Below, piece by piece: positions 14,790-22,407 of a stretch of 23,077 bases of DNA. This stretch comes from Bacillota bacterium (GTDB taxonomy: Bacteria; Bacillota; Dethiobacteria; Dethiobacterales; Dethiobacteraceae). Under the pieces are notes generated by a model. The model was not told the origin of the DNA and made no database searches. It saw only the letters and a list, made by a program, of their open reading frames with translations. The DNA lies in the NCBI GenBank assembly GCA_012800215.1, contig JAAZJT010000069.1, positions 1 to 23,077 of the forward strand, given 5' to 3'. The position numbers and the translations under genes were made by a program. Positions within the stretch are counted from its first letter, which is position 1, and each line of letters begins with the position of its first letter.

Positions 14790-15503
14790 ATGGAATTTGA
14801 TAAATCAAAGTCTTTATTTGGCATTATTATTATTTGCTTTGGTGTCATTTTACTTCTAAACAACTTTGGTTACTTACAGCTTAACCCGGTAGAGTTAATT
14901 GTTACTTACTGGCCGGTATTATTAATAACCTGGGGATTACAATCATTGTGGACCGGCAGCCGTAGTCAAAGCGCACAATTAGTCAGCGCTTTTACCATCA
15001 TCCTGGGTGTGATTTTACTCACCAACAATCTGGATTGGGTAGAAATTAATGTGGTCAACATCTTTAAGTTTTTCTTCCCTGTCCTCATTATTCTGATCGG
15101 CATAAGTGTCTTTTCTGGCCGGACCTTTGTTGGCAAATCGACCTTGGCTATCCTTGGGGCCGTGGAACGGGGCAAAACTTCCTCCTGGCAGTTGGAAACA
15201 GGTTCTTATGTTGCTGTTATGGGAGGGATTGAGCTTGATTTACGCCATGCCGTAATTCCGGAAGGCGAAACTGTCCTTGATTTAACAGCAGTCATGGGCG
15301 GGATTGATATACGGGTCCCGGCAAATCTGCATGTAATAGCAGATGGCCTTGCTGTGTTTGGCGGTATTGAGTTTTTTGGCAAGGGAAGTGGCGGCATTAT
15401 CGGTTCCCTGCGTAATGAGCAACTGACAGAAGAAAACCAGACAGCTGTTCTAAGGATCCAAGCCCGTGCCGTCATGGGCGGCATTGATATTAAGCGCATC
15501 TGA
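14790..15503 (+). CDS. LiaF-like envelope-stress protein
   Basis: The N-terminal half (about 1-115) has four hydrophobic segments in paired LFGIIIICFGVILLLNNFG-type hairpins, as in DUF5668/LiaF_TM regions. The C-terminal half (about 130-237) is a beta-solenoid-like domain with three repeats of the form AVMGGIELDL, AVMGGIDIRVP and AVMGGIDIKRI, typical of the LiaF C-terminal domain. In Bacillus and staphylococci LiaF/VraT proteins restrain or assist a LiaS-type kinase that senses cell-wall damage. No kinase adjoins this gene, but a LiaS/DesK-like kinase lies about 12 kb away. I chose ATG 14790 because GGGAG is 7 nt upstream; ATG 14757 has no ribosome site. Confidence 0.88.
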   Translation: MEFDKSKSLFGIIIICFGVILLLNNFGYLQLNPVELIVTYWPVLLITWGLQSLWTGSRSQSAQLVSAFTIILGVILLTNNLDWVEINVVNIFKFFFPVLIILIGISVFSGRTFVGKSTLAILGAVERGKTSSWQLETGSYVAVMGGIELDLRHAVIPEGETVLDLTAVMGGIDIRVPANLHVIADGLAVFGGIEFFGKGSGGIIGSLRNEQLTEENQTAVLRIQARAVMGGIDIKRI

Positions 15504-15567
15504 CAGCATTATTACCAAGGGAGGGTGACAGGCCCTTACCTTTCAAACTAATTTAAAGCAAAAAAAT

Positions 15568-15602
15568 AACTCCCCTGCGTTATAAAGCAAGGGAGTTTTT
15601 TA
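15568..15602 (+). terminator. Terminator after the LiaF-like gene, probably bidirectional
   Basis: AACTCCCCTGC pairs with GCAAGGGAGTT (one mismatch) over an 8-nt loop, followed by a T run on the plus strand. The minus strand also ends in a T-rich tract, so it can serve the convergent small membrane-protein gene as well. Confidence 0.85.
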
Positions 15603-15613
15603 TTAATTTAAAC

Positions 15614-15769
15614 TTATAAAGGTAACCTGCCGGAAAAATAGAGAAAGGCCAAAAAAGCAAGGACTGCCAGCAACACCAGACGTAAAGCCAGTTTAATAAA
15701 TTTACTCAGCAAAAAAACAGCAATAATAATTACAACAATGGGTATGATGGGGCTGCTGGGGATATCCAC
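15614..15769 (-). CDS. Small hydrophobic membrane protein (51 aa)
   Basis: A short frame begins at GTG 15769 with GAGAGGTG about 7 nt upstream and ends at TAA 15614, just before the bidirectional terminator. The product has two membrane segments: IIPIVVIIIAVFLLSKFI, then a short basic turn, then LVLLAVLAFLAFLYF. Ribosome site, composition and terminator placement support a real gene. I do not recognise a family. It lies 80 nt after the ABC exporter genes and may be co-transcribed or use a TATAAT box seen about 60 nt upstream. Confidence 0.55.
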   Translation of the reverse strand: MDIPSSPIIPIVVIIIAVFLLSKFIKLALRLVLLAVLAFLAFLYFSGRLPL

Positions 15770-15849
15770 ATTACTGCACCTCTCTTTTTATAAAAGATAT
15801 GCTATTATGGTAAAATTATACCTTTTTGCATTTTAAGATGAAAAAGCTG

Positions 15850-17763
15850 TTAGCCTGTTTGGCTGTAGAGTTCTGAGCCGGCAAATTGACTGTTATAAAT
15901 TTCAGCATAAAAACCGCCTTTGGACAAAAGTTCTGTGTTGGTCCCTTTCTCTACCACATCTCCCTTGTTCATGACCAGAATCAGATCTGCATCCCTAACG
16001 GTAGAAAGACGATGGGCAATAACAAAACTGGTGCGTCCTTTCATTAAACGGCTCATGGCCCTTTGAATCAAAATTTCAGTACGTGTATCTACGCTACTGG
16101 TAGCTTCATCGAGAATCAATATGGCCGGGTCAGCCAAAATAGCTCGGGCTATAGTTAAAAGTTGACGCTGTCCTTGTGAAATATTGGAGGCTTCCTCATT
16201 CAAAATGGTATTATAACCATCCGGCAGAGTACGAATAAAATGATCCGCATATGCTGCTTTAGCTGCCAGGATAATTTCTTCATCAGTAGCATCTTCTTTA
16301 CCATAAGCGATATTATCTCTGATTGTACCTTTAAACAGCCATGTGTCCTGCAGCACCATGCCAAAAATGCTGCGCAATGCGCTGCGTTTAATATCCAGAA
16401 TGTCAACCCCATCTACTGTTATACGCCCGCCCTGCACCTCATAAAAGCGCATTAACAGATTAACCAGTGTTGTTTTACCTGCCCCTGTAGGACCGACAAT
16501 GGCAATGGTCTGACCGGCCTGCACATCAATATTCATGTTTTTCATTAATATATCGTCATCACTATAGCCAAATTTTACATTTTCAAAACGAACGTCACCG
16601 CGTGGAATAAACTCGGCTAAAGCGTTTTCACTATCCGCCATTTCTTCTTCTTCATCCAATATTTCAAAGACACGTTCTGCTGCAGCAATAGTTGACTGCA
16701 GGATATTAGCAATATTGGCTGTAGAAATAATGGGATGAGTAAATTGCCGTGAATATTGAATAAACGCCTGCACATCGCCTATAGGAATGGCACCCCGGGT
16801 AACAAAGATAGCACCAAACACTGCCACCAATACATAGCCAATATTGTTGACAACACCCAGCAGCGGCATAATTAAACCGGAGACAAATTGAGCTTTCCAG
16901 CCCGCTTCATATAAACGAGCATTTATTGCATTAAATTCCGCAATGGAGCTTTGCTCACGGTTAAAAGCCTTGACAACTAAATGACCACCATACATTTCTT
17001 CCACATGACCGTTAAGCTCCCCCAGCTCTTTCTGCTGCGCAGTAAAAAATTTCTGTGAATAACGTGCAATAATACGCGTAATCAATATTGAAAGAGGGAT
17101 GGTTACAAGGGCAATTAAAGTCATCCATCTGCTTATGGTCAGCATCATAAACAAGACACCAAAGATAGTTACCACCGAATGGATAACCTGTGACATACTT
17201 TGCTGTAGCGTCCCGGCAATCAGGTCCATATCATTGGTCACACGGCTCAGGACTTCACCATAGGTACGTGAGTCAAAATATTTCAGAGGCAAACGCGTTA
17301 ATTTTTCACTTACTTCCGCTCGCATATCATAAACTGTTGTCTGGGAAACACCAGCCATCAGGTAGTTCTCAAAATAGCGGAAGGCGGCACTTGTCAGGTA
17401 AAGTCCTATGAGTAATAACAAAATCTGGCGGATACGTGCAAAATCAATACTGGCACCGGGAACATTATTCATTTTGCCGATCATACCTTCATAAATTATG
17501 GTGGTAGCCTGACCCAGTATTTTGGGACTGACAATGGAAAAAATCGTCCCAATAATGGCGGCAATTAATACCAACAGCAACGGCAGCCAGTGAGGCTTAA
17601 GATAACCCAACAGCCGCTTGAAATTTTTACCGAAATTTTTTGGTTTTTCAACAGGCATAGCTAGCCCGGCGGCAGGACCTCTGTGACCGCGGCGCCCGCC
17701 AGGGCGCATGCCCGGTCTGATACTTGAGTTAGTAGCACTATTCTGACGCTCATTATTACTCAT
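15850..17763 (-). CDS. Heterodimeric ABC exporter subunit with canonical ATPase residues (BmrD/YfiC type)
   Basis: An ABC half-transporter: six membrane helices (about 55-340) fused to a nucleotide-binding domain. Motifs are GPTGAGKTT (Walker A), an unusual signature ISQGQRQ instead of LSGGQ, ILILDEATSSVD with the catalytic glutamate, and VIAHRLST with the switch histidine. Its partner has the opposite pattern, so the pair forms one active and one degenerate ATP site, as in BmrCD or TM287/288. The first 40 residues are rich in Gly, Arg and Pro (RPGMRPGGRRGHRGP) and probably a disordered cytoplasmic tail. The ATG overlaps the partner's stop by 4 nt. Drugs or lipids are likely substrates, but none can be named. 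Confidence 0.93.
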   Translation of the reverse strand: MSNNERQNSATNSSIRPGMRPGGRRGHRGPAAGLAMPVEKPKNFGKNFKRLLGYLKPHWLPLLLVLIAAIIGTIFSIVSPKILGQATTIIYEGMIGKMNNVPGASIDFARIRQILLLLIGLYLTSAAFRYFENYLMAGVSQTTVYDMRAEVSEKLTRLPLKYFDSRTYGEVLSRVTNDMDLIAGTLQQSMSQVIHSVVTIFGVLFMMLTISRWMTLIALVTIPLSILITRIIARYSQKFFTAQQKELGELNGHVEEMYGGHLVVKAFNREQSSIAEFNAINARLYEAGWKAQFVSGLIMPLLGVVNNIGYVLVAVFGAIFVTRGAIPIGDVQAFIQYSRQFTHPIISTANIANILQSTIAAAERVFEILDEEEEMADSENALAEFIPRGDVRFENVKFGYSDDDILMKNMNIDVQAGQTIAIVGPTGAGKTTLVNLLMRFYEVQGGRITVDGVDILDIKRSALRSIFGMVLQDTWLFKGTIRDNIAYGKEDATDEEIILAAKAAYADHFIRTLPDGYNTILNEEASNISQGQRQLLTIARAILADPAILILDEATSSVDTRTEILIQRAMSRLMKGRTSFVIAHRLSTVRDADLILVMNKGDVVEKGTNTELLSKGGFYAEIYNSQFAGSELYSQTG

Positions 17764-19487
17764 GCAATTTCCTCCTCTAAAAGCTGTGAAGAAACAATTT
17801 CCTGGTAAACAGTATTCGTTGCCATTAGCTCCTGATGAGTACCAATGCCAACAACTTCACCGTCTTCCAAAACTATAATCCGGTCTGCATCCATAATGGT
17901 ACTTACACGCTGTGCCACAATAATAACTGTGGACTCAGCCGTTTCTTTATTAAGTGCTGCCCGTAAACGAGCATCTGTTTTAAAATCCAGCGCGGAAAAA
18001 CTATCATCAAAAATATAAATCTCCGGTCTGCGAACAAGAGCCCGGGCAATAGACAGCCGCTGTTTTTGACCACCTGAAACATTCGTACCGCCTTGAGCTA
18101 TTTCAGAAAATATACCATTAGGCATAGCGTCGACAAAATCACTGGCTTGAGCTATTTCCAATGCCCTTCTTATTTCATCCTCGCTGGCATCATCTTTGCC
18201 ATAACAAATATTTCCTGCCACCGTACCGGAAAAAAGCACTGCTTTCTGCGGCACATAACCAATCCTGCTGCGCAGGTCAGACTGTGCCATTTCCCGAATA
18301 TCTACATCATTTACAAGGATACGTCCACTATCCACATCATAGAAGCGCATTAAAATGCTAGAAAGTGTCGACTTGCCAGATCCTGTACCGCCAATAATGG
18401 CTGTTACCTCCCCTGGGCCTGCAGCAAAGGAAATATTACGTAACGCAGGACGCTCTGCGCCAGGATAACTAAAGGTAACATTTTCAAATTCAATATAACC
18501 TTTTTTGGCATCTGCCTTTTTAACTACGTCTGCATCAACAATTTCTGGTTGCGTCTCCAAAACTTCATTAATCCTGGCTGCAGAAGCTGCCGCCCGTGGA
18601 ATCATCACAAACATCATGGAGAGATTAAACATAGAAAACATAATATGCATGCCATATTGAATAAAAGCCATTAAATCTCCCACCATCATTTGCCCATAGC
18701 TGATACGAATACCGCCAAACCAGACAATACTGATGGTAGTTAAGTTCATGATCATCATCATCGATGGCATCATCACCGACATAATGCGATGGACACGAAT
18801 AGCCGTGGCAGTATAGTCATAGTTTCCTTTTTCAAAACGTTTTTTCTCATACTCGTCGCGGTTAAAAGCACGTATAACACGGATACCCGTTAATCTTTCC
18901 CTCAAAATTAAGTTCAGGTTATCCAGTTTTGCTTGAATATCCCTAAAAAGCGGTGTGCCTTTACGGGCAATAAAAGTAACAACGGTAAACAATACCGGTA
19001 AAGCAACAACAAAAACAAGTGAAAGTGTGGCATCCTTAGATATTGCCATAAATAGTCCGCCAATGCTCATAACCGGCGCCATAACTACCATCCGCATCGA
19101 CATCATTAAAACCATCCGCATCTGCGTAATGTCGTTTGTTGTACGGGTAATTAAGGAGGAGGTGCCAAATTTATCAAATTCATTTAAAGAAAAGCTTTCT
19201 ACACGTCTAAAGACATCTTCCCGCAAATCCCGGGCGAATCCATTAGACGCTCTGGCAGTAAAATAGTTGCCTACAAGAGCACACACGCCGCCAAAAGCTG
19301 CCACGAGCAGCATCCTCACACCTACTCGCAGGATATAAGCAATATCACCACTTACAACACCATTATTCACAATATCCGCCGTAAGTGTGGGTAAAAATAA
19401 GTCAGTTAAAGCGCGTGCCATTACAAGTAATAGAGCAGTAATCATCGCAAATCTATAAGGTTTTAAATAGCGAAAAAGTTTTATCAT
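17760..19487 (-). CDS. Heterodimeric ABC exporter subunit with degenerate ATP site (BmrC/YfiB type)
   Basis: An ABC half-transporter of 575 residues: six membrane helices, then a nucleotide-binding domain with GGTGSGKST (Walker A, near residue 366), canonical signature VSGGQKQR, IYIFDDSFSALD in which Asp replaces the catalytic Glu, and IIVAQRVST in which Gln replaces the switch His. It supplies the good signature to its partner's active site and forms the non-hydrolysing site itself. I chose ATG 19487, 8 nt after AAGGAG; a GTG at 19496 overlaps marR but leaves no ribosome spacing. The marR stop lies just 5 nt upstream, so marR and both subunits form one operon. Confidence 0.93.
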   Translation of the reverse strand: MIKLFRYLKPYRFAMITALLLVMARALTDLFLPTLTADIVNNGVVSGDIAYILRVGVRMLLVAAFGGVCALVGNYFTARASNGFARDLREDVFRRVESFSLNEFDKFGTSSLITRTTNDITQMRMVLMMSMRMVVMAPVMSIGGLFMAISKDATLSLVFVVALPVLFTVVTFIARKGTPLFRDIQAKLDNLNLILRERLTGIRVIRAFNRDEYEKKRFEKGNYDYTATAIRVHRIMSVMMPSMMMIMNLTTISIVWFGGIRISYGQMMVGDLMAFIQYGMHIMFSMFNLSMMFVMIPRAAASAARINEVLETQPEIVDADVVKKADAKKGYIEFENVTFSYPGAERPALRNISFAAGPGEVTAIIGGTGSGKSTLSSILMRFYDVDSGRILVNDVDIREMAQSDLRSRIGYVPQKAVLFSGTVAGNICYGKDDASEDEIRRALEIAQASDFVDAMPNGIFSEIAQGGTNVSGGQKQRLSIARALVRRPEIYIFDDSFSALDFKTDARLRAALNKETAESTVIIVAQRVSTIMDADRIIVLEDGEVVGIGTHQELMATNTVYQEIVSSQLLEEEIA

Positions 19488-19492
19488 AAGCA

Positions 19493-19963
19493 TCACTCCT
19501 TATCCCTAAAAAACTTTGTGGGTGTATTATTACGCAGAAAATCAAAGCTTTCCGTTAACAGTTCAATGAGCAGTAGACTTTTTTCTTCTCCTAAGTGAGA
19601 GACGAGAGAGCTAAATTCGGCAAAAAAAGTATCTGCAGCTTTCTGAATAACAGCTTCGCCTTCCTGTGTAAGGGTTACTCGAATTGACCGCCTGTCGTCA
19701 GGGTCTATGCTGCGTTCAACTAACCCCCTATCTTCCAAGCCATTCACAAGTTGTGTAACTGTCGGGGAAGTTACGCGCATTACTTTACTCAGTTCAGATA
19801 TTCTTGCACCACATTCATTAGTAGCCATAATTTTTTTTAAACGAAAAAGGATGCGTATCTCACTATGTTTTAATCCCGGAAGCGGACTGCCTCGATGTAA
19901 ACGTCTAAAGCGGGAAAAAGCATCCATCAATTTTTGCGTTATGTCCTTGTGAACATTCTCCAT
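19493..19963 (-). CDS. MarR-family transcriptional regulator of the ABC exporter
   Basis: A 156-residue winged-helix repressor. The DNA-binding part reads LKHSEIRILFRLKKI, then ISELSKVMRVTSPTVTQLVN for the recognition helix region and GLVERSIDPDDRRSIRVTLT for the wing with its conserved D-x-R-x-x-x-V pattern. Its start is ATG 19963 with AAGGAGG 7 nt upstream; the frame stays open to a TTG at 19984 that would engulf the ribosome site. It is the first gene of the marR-ABC-ABC operon, and a large palindrome overlaps its promoter. Autorepression relieved by a transported compound is the usual logic for this arrangement; the ligand is unknown. Confidence 0.92.
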   Translation of the reverse strand: MENVHKDITQKLMDAFSRFRRLHRGSPLPGLKHSEIRILFRLKKIMATNECGARISELSKVMRVTSPTVTQLVNGLEDRGLVERSIDPDDRRSIRVTLTQEGEAVIQKAADTFFAEFSSLVSHLGEEKSLLLIELLTESFDFLRNNTPTKFFRDKE

Positions 19964-20000
19964 TAGGTGACCTCCTTTTCGCAAAAATTTAGGGCAAAAA

Positions 20001-20041
20001 ATAATTAGGTAGGCAATTAATTATTTAGCCTACCTAATTAT
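20001..20041 (-). promoter_or_regulatory. MarR operator: 14-bp perfect inverted repeat
   Basis: ATAATTAGGTAGGC (20001-20014) is a perfect reverse complement of 20028-20041, with a 13-nt A/T spacer. It starts inside the -10 box and covers the transcription start of the marR-ABC operon, so binding would block transcription. Each arm contains TTAGGTAGGC. Confidence 0.8.
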
Positions 20042-20065
20042 ATTAGTTTTCTTTCCAATTTGCAA
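20037..20065 (-). promoter_or_regulatory. Promoter of the marR-ABC exporter operon
   Basis: On the minus strand TTGCAA (20065-20060), a 17-nt spacer and a perfect TATAAT (20042-20037) form a near-consensus promoter. The start would fall within the MarR palindrome, giving a leader of about 70 nt to the marR ATG. Confidence 0.8.
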
Positions 20066-20098
20066 CCCTTTTATTGTTAATTACTTAAAATAATATAC

Positions 20099-21691
20099 TT
20101 ATGCCATAGAGTTCCTTTCTGCCTGCTCGCTTTTTTTTCTGCCGGAGATCTGGCAGGGGAAAATAAGCTCCACAATAAAAAGGTCGCCATTAATATCAAG
20201 CTTAAACTCCCCACCCTGTATTTCTGTTAAACTTCTGGCAATGACCAAGCCCAGCCCGCTTCCTTCGGTATGACGCGACTTATCACCACGCACGAAGCGT
20301 TTCATTAATTCCTCCGGAGAAATATTTAATTTTTCTGCAGAAATATTTTTAACGGTTAGCCGCATTTTATCACCAGCAGCAGTCAAATCAAGATAAACCC
20401 GTGTTTGAGGCAGGGAATATTTTCTGATATTAGAAAAAAGATTTTCCAGTACTCGGCTCATGTGCCGGCGATCTGCCTGGATGAAAATTTTTTCAGAAGG
20501 CAAGTTCTGGACAATATCTAAATCTTTCTCTCTTAAGCGTTCATCATATTCACCGGTAATCTGCTTAATTAATTCATTAACCTCAATCTCAGTCGGATCC
20601 ACAGTAATATTGCCTGTACTGGCCTTGGAAGCTTCCATCAGATCTTCAATTAATTCTTTTAAGCGGTATGACTTCTGGGTTAAAACATCCAAATATGCAG
20701 CCGCTTTTTCATTGTTTAGCTCCTCTTTTTTTAACAAATCCACGTAATTGATGATGGAAGTAAGGGGAGTTTTAATGTCATGGGAGACATTGGTAATCAG
20801 CTCTGTCTTAAAGCGTTCACTGCGCATTTTTTCTTCTACTGCCTTTTGCAGCCCTGTGCTGATGGCGTTTAATGCCTGTGCCTGCTCTTTAAAAGTGAGA
20901 ATAAATTTACTGCTATCTAAATTCACCTCTAACTGACCGGCTGCAATTTGCTGCATACTTTGTTTGATCTGTGAAACTTGCAGTGCCAAATATAGTATAA
21001 AAATAAAAACAGCAAAATTAAACATCAGGAAAAATAAGGAGAAGGAACGAAAGCTGGTAGAAAGCAAAATAATATTAACAATACCAAAGAAAATAACAGC
21101 TATCCCTGCCTGGTAAACTTCACCCAGGTGGGAGAAAATTGACTTCAGCAACGAGTAAAAACGATAAATTAAACTATTTGTAAATAGCGTTTGTGTTCTT
21201 AACCTTTTAACAATAGTAGTACACCATAACATAAAAATACTATAAAAATAAAAGAGAGTTATACCCAAGGACAGACCGAATTCTGCTGAGGTGTTTAAAC
21301 CAAAGCGTGTAATTGTACCGGTGCCGATACCGCTAAGCGGAACTGCCAACAGTGGTAAACCCAATATAAATAATATTGCACAAATAACAGTGATTAAGTC
21401 AGAGGGAATGAGATCCAATCCATTTAGGGCAATTTGCTTGCTGTCTTTTTGTGTCCCTACTGCTGAAAGCAAAAAGGCGAAAAGAAAAATACTGGCAACT
21501 GTAAGTAAAGGCAGGGTAATACCGGCAACGGGCACAAACCAGGAAAATGGCCACATATACTGCAGCACCGTCTCTCCAATCCGCCCACCCAGCAATAGAA
21601 TATAAGCAGATATCAGCATGGCGTATCCGCTTAGAAAAAGTAGGAAAAAGACTATTATCTTAACAGCTAAACTATATTTTAGCTCTTTCAT
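20099..21691 (-). CDS. Membrane sensor histidine kinase (OmpR-partner class)
   Basis: A 530-residue kinase. Residues 1-240 hold about six to seven membrane segments with no large extracellular domain, so it probably senses within or at the membrane. A HAMP-like linker (about 240-290) leads to the HisKA helix ITNVSHDIKTPLTSIINYVD with phosphoacceptor H304. The HATPase domain shows RVLENLFSNIRKYS (N box), a reduced G1 region (LTVKNISAE), RFVRGDKSRHTEGSGLGL (F/G2 boxes) and VIARSLTEIQGG. Its ATG overlaps the response-regulator stop by 4 nt, so the two proteins are a cognate pair. Reduction of the D-x-G-x-G motif is seen in several Firmicute kinases of this group and need not mean inactivity. Confidence 0.93.
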   Translation of the reverse strand: MKELKYSLAVKIIVFFLLFLSGYAMLISAYILLLGGRIGETVLQYMWPFSWFVPVAGITLPLLTVASIFLFAFLLSAVGTQKDSKQIALNGLDLIPSDLITVICAILFILGLPLLAVPLSGIGTGTITRFGLNTSAEFGLSLGITLFYFYSIFMLWCTTIVKRLRTQTLFTNSLIYRFYSLLKSIFSHLGEVYQAGIAVIFFGIVNIILLSTSFRSFSLFFLMFNFAVFIFILYLALQVSQIKQSMQQIAAGQLEVNLDSSKFILTFKEQAQALNAISTGLQKAVEEKMRSERFKTELITNVSHDIKTPLTSIINYVDLLKKEELNNEKAAAYLDVLTQKSYRLKELIEDLMEASKASTGNITVDPTEIEVNELIKQITGEYDERLREKDLDIVQNLPSEKIFIQADRRHMSRVLENLFSNIRKYSLPQTRVYLDLTAAGDKMRLTVKNISAEKLNISPEELMKRFVRGDKSRHTEGSGLGLVIARSLTEIQGGEFKLDINGDLFIVELIFPCQISGRKKSEQAERNSMA

Positions 21692-22389
21692 TTTTCCACC
21701 CTCTCTATTTTATAACCCAAACCCCAAACAACTTTTAGGTACATAGGGTTTTGAGGATCAACTTCAATTTTTTCCCGTAAGTGCCTGATATGGACGGAAA
21801 CTAAATTACTGGAACTTACAGGCGGTTCCTGCCAAACATGCTCATAAATTTGATCAGTGGAAAAGACTCTGCCTTTATTCATCAATAAAAGTTTTAAAAT
21901 ATTATACTCAATGGGCGTTAGATTAACAGGCTTTTCATCGACAGTAACGCGCTTTTCCTGGTCATCTAAAACCAAACCGCCTGAATGATAAACATGTTCT
22001 TTTATCTCTCGGCTGCCAAGAGTTGCATACCTTCTCAGCTGCGCTTTAACCCGCGCTATTAACTCTAAGGGATTAAAAGGTTTAGTTATATAATCATCGG
22101 CCCCAAGGTTTAAACCCAAAATTTTATCACTGTCTTCACTTTTAGCACTCAACATAATAATGGGGATATTTTTTTCTTCCCTGATTTTAACGGTGGCGTG
22201 AATGCCGTCCATTTCCGGCATCATAATGTCTAAAACTATTAAATCAACATGTTCATTTTTTAGTATTGTTAAAGCTTCTCTGCCATTAAAGGCTTTCAAA
22301 ACTTTATAACCTTCATTGGCAAGATAAATTTCCAGGGCGGCCACAATTTCACGGTCATCATCACAAACTAAAATAGCAAACTGCTCCAT
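21688..22389 (-). CDS. OmpR/PhoB-family response regulator
   Basis: The receiver domain (1-115) has acidic residues in VCDDD (about 9-12), phosphoacceptor D54 in VLDIMMPEMDG, and K103 in ITKPF. The winged-helix DNA-binding domain (about 130-233) has VNLTPIEYNILKLLLMNKGR and LVSVHIRHLREKIE, ending VVWGLGYKIE. It follows a VanY-like carboxypeptidase gene by 18 nt and overlaps the kinase gene. The VanY-R-S order suggests control of wall-peptide trimming or sensing of wall damage. The ATG has AAGGGG upstream. Confidence 0.95.
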   Translation of the reverse strand: MEQFAILVCDDDREIVAALEIYLANEGYKVLKAFNGREALTILKNEHVDLIVLDIMMPEMDGIHATVKIREEKNIPIIMLSAKSEDSDKILGLNLGADDYITKPFNPLELIARVKAQLRRYATLGSREIKEHVYHSGGLVLDDQEKRVTVDEKPVNLTPIEYNILKLLLMNKGRVFSTDQIYEHVWQEPPVSSSNLVSVHIRHLREKIEVDPQNPMYLKVVWGLGYKIERVEK

Positions 22390-22407
22390 TTAAAGCACCC
22401 CTTCTTT

